A stretch of DNA of 64,000 bases from Galaxea fascicularis (lineage: Eukaryota > Cnidaria > Anthozoa > Scleractinia > Euphylliidae), in contig OX419338.1 of the NCBI GenBank assembly GCA_948470475.1, forward strand, positions 12,180,247-12,244,246, read 5' to 3'. The notes below the pieces were generated by a model. It was not told the origin of the DNA and made no database searches. It saw nothing but the letters and a program-made list of their open reading frames with translations. Shown in pieces: positions 57,241 through 64,000 of the stretch; position 1 is the first letter of the stretch, and every line of letters begins with the position of its first letter. Position numbers and translations under genes: made by a program.

Positions 57241-57690
57241 GCCTTCACTAGCGCATAAGCACAATCATAAACATAAGCACAAGCGCTCGCACAAAAACAT
57301 AAGAAGAATGAACCCACTTATTTGTCTTATGCTGTTTTCACCAGCACTGAAAAGACAAGAAAAACGGAACTGTTCGTTTTTCCTGTGCTCATGCTTATGT
57401 CGAGCGCGTTGCTGGTGAAAACAGCATTTAACATAAGACAAATAAGAGGGCTCGTTCTTCTTATCTTTCTGCCTATGCTTATGCTTCTGCTTATGTCGCT
57501 GCTGTTTTCACATGCACTTTTGCATATGCTTATGCTTGTGGTTATGCCAGGGGTTATGCGCTCACGGCAAATAAGTGGGTTCGTTCTTATATGTTTCTGC
57601 TTCTGCTCATGCTTATGTCGCTGCTGTTTTCATTTCCACTTTTGCTCATGCTTATGCTTGTGCTTATGCGCTAGTGAAAACCAATCTTAA
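57241..57690. mobile_element. TIR element with TGCTTATG internal repeats
   Basis: TTCACTAGCGCATAAGCAC at 57244 is inverted as GTGCTTATGCGCTAGTGAA at 57660. The interior consists mostly of CATAAGCA or TGCTTATG variants with GCTGTTTTCAC blocks. ORFs through it (such as 57322-57690) are repeat by-products. The GGTTTTCACTAGCG end is shared with the element at 10232-10661. Confidence 0.78.
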
Positions 57691-57704
57691 TTGAGTGCCG
57701 TCTC

Positions 57705-58104
57705 AGGCTATGTACACACGGGACCAGTCGCGGTCCCAAATGGATCCGAACCGATACGCGACCGACGGTCTGTTATGGTCCGGTGCTGGATCGAAGAGAG
57801 CAGAGCAGCTATTTTTCAGCAATTAAGCATGCGTTGACGGTGACAGGTAAATTTAACTAGTACCCAAGCTAAATTGCGCGTCAGTACCGAAAGGAACCGG
57901 TCCAGGTGTTTACACGGTGGCAGATCCATTTGGGACCGAAACAGTTCCAAAACTGGACCCGCTTTTTTGGAGGTCCAGAAACCGGGCCTGTTGGGAACGG
58001 ATTGACGTTACAGTCAGCAGGTCCGGCGTGTGAACAAAACGCCTATCAGTCACGATTTTTAGAGCGGATTCATTCGGGACCGGTCCCGTGTGAACATATA
58101 ACCT
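57705..58104. mobile_element. 400-bp TIR element with GGACCGGTCC motifs
   Basis: AGGCTATGTACACACGGGAC on the left is matched on the right by GTCCCGTGTGAACATATAACCT. The interior is rich in GGACC/GGTCC words (GGTCCGGTGC, ACCGGTCCAGG, GGACCGGTCCC). It directly follows the preceding element. The ORF at 57906-58250 runs through it and is not regarded as a gene. Confidence 0.75.
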
Positions 58105-59220
58105 CGGATGCGAAGACGAAAGTCATGGGTGGCTATGTAACTGATTCGTGGCTCTATAAGGAAAACAAAAGACAGTGGAAAGACTTGAATGGAGAATATG
58201 TGAAAGAGGAAGAAAGAATTTCGGAGGTATTAATGGCCTTCCTTATTTGACTGCATGTTAGCTACTGGCATGTATCCGTGACCCCGTAAGTTTTAGACGA
58301 TATACACTTGACCTGACACCTGTTTGAGGCAAAAGAATAGACAGATATTGTAATGTGTTCAGTGTTTTATTAGAAATAAATATAATATCGAATAAATAAT
58401 TGTTCCAATGCTTACTGGAAAAATGAAGGGAACTGCATGAACATTTTCGAAAAATATTTAATTAAGTGTACTGATTACGGTAATCATTGCGAACTCAAGA
58501 CTGAGCTAGTCTAGAATGCAAAACAACCGTATATTCTGCGTTGGTCAAGAATGGGAGCACTGGTCAAACAAAAGGTCTGGAACGAGGGTGAAAACGCCTT
58601 GAAGACTGAGACCGAGAAGAGACGCAGCCAGGTTACACCGCATGTATGTGGTATGCTTTTTGGAAGTCGCCATCTTCTTTGGGAAAAGAAGGATTGGTTA
58701 TGGCAGGAGCATACCTCACTTTGAAAAAGACTGGGACAGGAGCGCATGACTAGAGGCAATCCTCTGCATTAAATTCTTGATCAACCTAGAATATTTTTAG
58801 AAACGGCTTTCCCACGAAATGACGGTGTTTGTGCCGGGTTTCTCACATGTTGAAATGTAATGAAATGTTGGTTTATTGTATTGTATTGTATTGTATTAAA
58901 CTGATTTTGATTCGTTTGAATCCTTTTTAGCGGTAAGCCCCCTCTCCTCAGTTGAAAAGGCGGGAGCGGCCCAACACGTTAAAAAGTGCTCCTTGGGCTC
59001 TGGTATTGTATTTTGCATGTATTGTGTTGTCGCACGCTGCTTTCCGGGTAAACGTTTCTAGAAACAACTAGGTCTTTCAAAACCCCCCTATCCTGAAGGT
59101 AATAGAGGAGAAGAACGTTCCTAGTGATGGGCTCCTGGCTGGGATCAGCTCGCGAGGGTTCTGTCGACGAGAATGGTTAAGACCAGAGCCTGAGAACAGG
59201 TAAATTATTGTACTAATAAT
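58105..59220. other. Gene-free stretch, 3' flank of the GPCR
   Basis: A (TTGTA)n patch lies near 58878-58897. The right part may be the 3' UTR of the GPCR transcript. Confidence 0.5.
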
Positions 59221-60267
59221 TTACTTTGCTCCAGTCACCACAGCTCGCGAGGCTACTGACGTTGTCTCAATAGGACGAACTTGCTTAGCTCTAATCCGCG
59301 TACAAAGGCTTCTCGTACTTGTCCACAGATTATTGAATTCTCGTTTGATAATTCTATTTAAATATCCGTATAGGTATGGATTGATAACTCCGTTGATGTA
59401 GTAAAGACCAGATACCACATGCTGTAGTAACACTGGCGGGTTAAGCCCTGAATGAAACGACCAGATATTTACAACCATATAAGGCGTCCAGGAAATAAAT
59501 AAAACTCCAACTATGAACGCAAGCGTTAAAGCAGTCTTTAATTCTGCGCGGAGAGCAGAATGAGGTTTGCGTACGCAGTACTCTCCTGAAACCGAAGCCG
59601 CTGGCCCTTCTCCTGTTGTGTTGGGCTCCAGGACGGGAGGTAGCTCTCTTTGACGCAGAGCCTCGACTTCACGCGATATCTGTCTGGAATGTCGCAAAGC
59701 TACTCTTAGTATACTAACGTAAATAAAAATGATAGAAATCAGTGGCATGAAGTACAATGTGGTTAGTTTGAAGTATGTAAAACTGACGGATTTGTGATAG
59801 TCATTCTCGCATAGCCACACTCCTTGAATGTATTGATATCGGCTCCAGCCAAACAACGGAAAACACGCTGTAATCAAGGCATAAAGCCAAATGCCAAAGA
59901 TGCATAGAACAGTTTTATTGCCAGTGACCCAGCCTTTGTATTTTAGAGGAACAATTATAGCCAGATATCTGTCGACACTGACTGACAGTAGCGTTAGCAC
60001 GGATACTGTGCTCGAGGCGTGTTGGAAATAGCCAATGATATTACACCCCGTCCTCCCTCCAACGTTAAATTTTTGAACGGCTGAAGCGAGGCCAAACGGT
60101 AGCAGAAACACTCCGACAATTATGTCGTTTATAGCTAAGTTTACCAGGAACAGGCAGGAGGGGCAGTGAAGTCGCCTCACACGATATATGATGTAACAGA
60201 TGGTTGAATTTCCAATGACTGTGAAAACGATCATGAAGACGAAGACGACGACAAGACCTGCAACCAT
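59221..60267 (-). CDS. Class A (rhodopsin-like) G-protein-coupled receptor, orphan
   Basis: This is an intact single-exon ORF of 348 aa with seven hydrophobic segments, expected at the plasma membrane. Hallmarks: GN in TM1; NLAIND with the TM2 aspartate; TM3 cysteine (GRTGCNII) with an ECL2 cysteine (VWLCEND); DRYLAI; ECL2-proximal PLFGWSRY; SWTPY in TM6; NPYLY in TM7. Counting from the TM3 Cys (3.25) places Gln at 3.32, so it is not a canonical amine receptor (Asp expected). Counting from NPxxY places Tyr at 7.43 where opsins have the retinal-binding Lys, so it is not a photopigment despite the opsin-like FGWSRY. ICL3 is moderate with a Pro/Glu-rich stretch. The start ATG has a strong context (ACCATGG) and no in-frame upstream ATG before a stop; the N-terminus is only a few residues, so an upstream exon is possible. 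Ligand unknown. Confidence 0.9.
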   Translation of the reverse strand: MVAGLVVVFVFMIVFTVIGNSTICYIIYRVRRLHCPSCLFLVNLAINDIIVGVFLLPFGLASAVQKFNVGGRTGCNIIGYFQHASSTVSVLTLLSVSVDRYLAIIVPLKYKGWVTGNKTVLCIFGIWLYALITACFPLFGWSRYQYIQGVWLCENDYHKSVSFTYFKLTTLYFMPLISIIFIYVSILRVALRHSRQISREVEALRQRELPPVLEPNTTGEGPAASVSGEYCVRKPHSALRAELKTALTLAFIVGVLFISWTPYMVVNIWSFHSGLNPPVLLQHVVSGLYYINGVINPYLYGYLNRIIKREFNNLWTSTRSLCTRIRAKQVRPIETTSVASRAVVTGAK

Positions 60268-63200
60268 GGTGATATTGGTTTCCGTTTTGTCATCTAATAC
60301 AACCCTTCATTTGCAAGTCTCTGAAGAAGCTCTAGACGAACGTTTTTATTCGGCAAAGCTTTGAACCCTGATGAAAACAGGAAAGAAAGACATTTTGAGG
60401 TCAGTAGAAAGTAGAAGTTTCTCAAATTTTTCTCCAGAGCCGAGCCCTAACAAGACCACTGCGATTAGTATGAATGATACTTCACGGCGACTTTCTTCAG
60501 AACCCGTGGTTTTTTAAGCCAACTAAAAACACATTTTTGTTTAAACTAACTTGCGCCCAAGAAGCGAGAAACTCTGTATGGTAACGGAGTCCTACCATTT
60601 GCACGGAAAACCAGGAAGGTTGGAAATCAAAAGGTACATACCACTCCATTTGGAGGATTTAAGAAATTTTGGGCCATCGGCTTAATCAATGCAGTCTTTC
60701 TGTTATTTTTTGGCTCTGCAACGGATACTAGTATATTTTGTGATTTATCCATTGTGCGTTTGGACAAGCTGCACGATTGAATATTTACACCTATAATTTC
60801 CACCTGGATGGTTCGCCGTTGAAAAACAGCAGCTTGGCATTTAAGATTGAACCACGGATTATTGTATTTGGAAAGGTGCCTCCCCAGAGCAGTAGCCAAA
60901 AATAGGTTATTTTTTCCGAGACAGCACAAGTTCTAACCAGGTTGCTTTTAGCACCAACCTTTAGAGCAAACATAAGCCGCCAGCAAGGCTGCATTTGGTT
61001 CACTGATCTTTCAGTAAATTGGAATATTGGCAGCTTGGAATATTAATTTGTACCTTTTACGGTATCGACCAGATTAACTCTAGTGTCACTCGAAGTGCTA
61101 GAGACGAGCTAGAGACTAAAATAAACCCTGTAAAGAGAGAGCATGACCAATTTGTAATCTTACTGATGATTTGATACAGGCCGTTTGATCCTAATTAAAT
61201 CCAAAGAGCTTCGACATGCGACGAATTGCCTCCGTACCTTGATTCCCTTTAGCTCTTCCTATCAATAATTTTCACTCGTGCTTTTAAACTCTATTGTTTG
61301 AGTTCACTATCTGTGGCGGATCTGTGAACTTTCGTATCCCTCCGTTTCGCCGCCTTATCTCCGATATATACGCGCGGCAAACAAGAAGAAATAAACGAGG
61401 AGCCATGAGAAGTTCTACTGAGCAACAAAACTCAAAACCTTTGATAACCCAGACATTTGACGCAAACGCCCTCGCATAAAAAGTGATTTGAGACAAATTG
61501 TGAGAAATATTTTGTATCACAACATCCAATATTATATGTTAGGTGGTAACATATAATAATAACAAAATCAACATTTTAAAACAAGCATTAAGCGAATAAA
61601 GAAGAAGCTACATTGGCCGTGCTTGTATAACCATCATCTCTGTTCGTTCAGGCACACGTCTTCTTTAGAACTAATAAAACTGCATCTTTCAAACACAGTG
61701 CATTGTTATTGTAACCATGCGTGTCAGAGCAGCGAGAGCGTCAAATGTGAAGTTTGTCCCAAATAAAACAAGACGGACAATGTGTATAGAATAAATGATC
61801 TTCCCTACATTCCTGCATGGGATCGTGCTCAGTGAGTAGAATGTGTAATAAACCTGAACGCGACTGTTATAATGCATTTGTTAGCGTTATAAAAGGAAAA
61901 TTGAACAAAAGGAGGTAAATCATTCGTCCTTCAAAAATTTGGCTAAACTGGTGGCGATTATATTAAGAAAAGCAAGAAAAGCTCGGAAGGGACGTTTAAA
62001 GAAAGTTTAATTACATAAGTCTGTTTCCTAATTTGAAGGAGAAAGGGGGGATTTAAAATAGTTTAAATAAGTCACTTCAATGGAAATGTAAACACATTTT
62101 TCTTTCCCTGAAAAATAACACACAAAAAAAAAGACCCGTCATGCTATAGTGATTCAGTTGTTTTTCTGGTCTTGTATTCAATTATTCCAAACTACCGACC
62201 AGCACTTTCCGTATACTGAACCAGTTCATTAAAACTAAATTTTTCGTACTTGTTCGTAGTGATTGGTTTACCTTCGAAGTAAACGCCGACAAAATTGTAA
62301 ATTCAAAATATTGAAAATTCACATAATTAAAGACACAGATGGCGGATAATTAGGCAAAACCAAGATAAAATCAAGCGGAAGGCACAAATTCGTCGGTCTT
62401 TCTGATCTACACCGCGAAGAACTTGGTCTAACACGATTTTTTTTCCAAAAATTGTTGTAAGTTTTATGTACCGTCGCTATGAAAACTGACAATACTCGGC
62501 GAAAAGCTTCTCATTACGGAATCAGTTATAAAAGCCTCATAGCAACGTAAAAAGGAAACTATGTTTGTTTACGTTTCCTTCAAGCAGGTGCTACTTTGTA
62601 ATATTCAGTTTCGCCTGCGTCCACTGCGGACGCCAATTTTCTCACACGTCGGGCTTCTAGCTTTTCGTCTCTGGCATTAAACATCTTCCGACGTAGAGCA
62701 AAATACATAAGATTTAAGAGTGAGAAATATTAAATTGAAAGATAATGCACCGCAGTTAGGGATGCCCATGGACCCAGTTGACTTACCTAGAGATGCCAGT
62801 AAAAGATAATTGATTGTGCTTTATACATGATCAGTTTACGAGAACGCACCTCATTCTTCTTTAAAGCAGATTGTTTATTATTGTGCGAATCCCCAAAGTA
62901 AACTCTTTAGTGTTCTAGGCCTGCTTCCCTTAGACAGTGAATAAATTTGTAAGCCGTTCGATTGAACTGTATGCCACATTGTTTTCGAAAGCTGCTTTGT
63001 ATCGGCAGACAAAGCTGAACATTATTCTCCAAGAAAAGTTTCTGCTTTGTTAGGAAAACAGCTCAAAACAATTAATGCGAATGAGAAAAAAGGATGACAG
63101 TTCTTACCTTTTTGATTTCGGGAACAGCCTAAAAAGCATGCGGTCGCGATCGATTTGCCATGATTGCCTCGCTAAGCTATTCGAAAATATTTAATACTTT

Positions 63201-64000
63201 AGGATATTTACCATACTTAGACGTTCTGCGAGCCTTAGCGTCCTTACAGTTCAGGCGTGTAAAACGTCTTTAATTCGATACTTCAATTAAAAACTGGTTG
63301 TCAAAACATGTTAGTACGCCTAAGCAATTCACGAATACATAAAAATAAATATTACGTCAAGCACGACTAATCTGTTATCTGTCAAATCTTCTAATGAATA
63401 CGCAGTACCCTATGACTTTGCAAACTGTATCATCAATAGACTCAGTTGTACATGATTGGCTCGCTGGATTCTACATTTTCTTTTGTCTTCCTTCTTTTAA
63501 AGGAAATATCAACAAAAACTGGAGGAAACGGAAGCGTATTTATGCTGCATTTTGGAAACGGATAAAACAACTTGATAGGGCGATCATTGAAAACACCATG
63601 GGAAAATAGGAGTACATGGCCCGACTATCAACATAAATTTTTTATTTCCTGGGCCCTGTCGTTTGAGCTAATTCAGATAAAGATTCCCACTGAAAGACAT
63701 TATGCTGTATGGGTGGTTTTCACGTTACGTCATCGCCGCCATGCTGGTGGACGATGAAAAATTGATCTCTCCAGGCGCGGATCTAGGAAAAATGTTGACC
63801 GATTTACTGCAAAACGAGGGCCGAAGGCATGGTAACCAACTACGCTAAGCGCAGAGTGAAGTTACGAATTGAAAGAGCGAAGTTTCAATGTGTCTTAATT
63901 GCTTTTTGTTGACTTTTGAAAGCGAAACTTCACACAGTGTAAAAATATTCCTGACCAATTCATTTTATTGTACATTTGTTGACACGTTGATGAGACAATG
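60268..64000. other. Gene-free region
   Basis: No gene, RNA or complete transposon was recognised in this 3.7-kb stretch. ORFs are short and without motifs. The first few hundred bases would include the GPCR promoter and 5' UTR. Confidence 0.45.

Noticed and set aside
57322..57690. Hydrophobic 122-residue ORF resembling a membrane protein
   Set aside because: It is a translation of TGCTTATG-type repeats inside a TIR element.
57906..58250. A 114-residue ORF
   Set aside because: It begins inside the GGACCGGTCC-rich element at 57705-58104 and shows no domain.

Overview
The window looks like a piece of an anthozoan genome, most likely a reef-building coral. This is an inference from AT-rich DNA, animal genes with many small exons and GT-AG introns, and a dense population of small non-autonomous transposons and foldback repeats of the kind common in coral assemblies. 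No bacterial operons, CRISPR arrays, rRNA genes or free-standing tRNA genes were seen. Gene models below were built by joining ORF pieces at GT-AG sites with matching phase. Family names come from recognising conserved residues by eye, not from a database search.

Layout. 1-10 kb is gene-poor and repeat-rich: palindromic tandem repeats, a hAT-type MITE, a 149-bp foldback with 9-bp target duplication, a 42-bp satellite carrying CRE motifs, and a piggyBac-type MITE. 10.0-16.3 kb (minus) is CHMP2B (ESCRT-III, 7 coding exons, 212 aa), with a dead LINE fragment in its first intron. 16.9-17.6 kb (plus) is an intronless, cysteine-rich, double-PPxY protein that I cannot assign to a family; it sits head to head with CHMP2B. 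20.2-22.4 kb (plus) is a four-exon NDUFB4-like complex I subunit with a 795-bp long-TIR element in an intron. 22.4-27.6 kb is intergenic, with a SINE and several TIR elements. 27.6-38.6 kb (plus) is a CEP126-like centrosome/cilium gene with one 3.5-kb exon. 40.4-41.2 kb is a LINE 3' remnant. 42.3-43.5 kb (plus) is an intronless coiled-coil ORF that continues in another frame. 45.4-55.3 kb (minus) is TMEM39 (8 coding exons found). 59.2-60.3 kb (minus) is a single-exon class A GPCR with opsin-like features but no retinal lysine. 60.3-64 kb shows no convincing gene.

How the genes relate. They are unlinked housekeeping or cell-biology genes rather than a pathway cluster. The one suggestive pairing is CHMP2B with the PPxY/Cys-rich gene, which could share a promoter; PPxY motifs recruit NEDD4-family ligases, which feed cargo to the ESCRT machinery. 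The rest of the information content is transposon-derived, including families with several copies in the window, nested elements and near-perfect hairpins inside introns.
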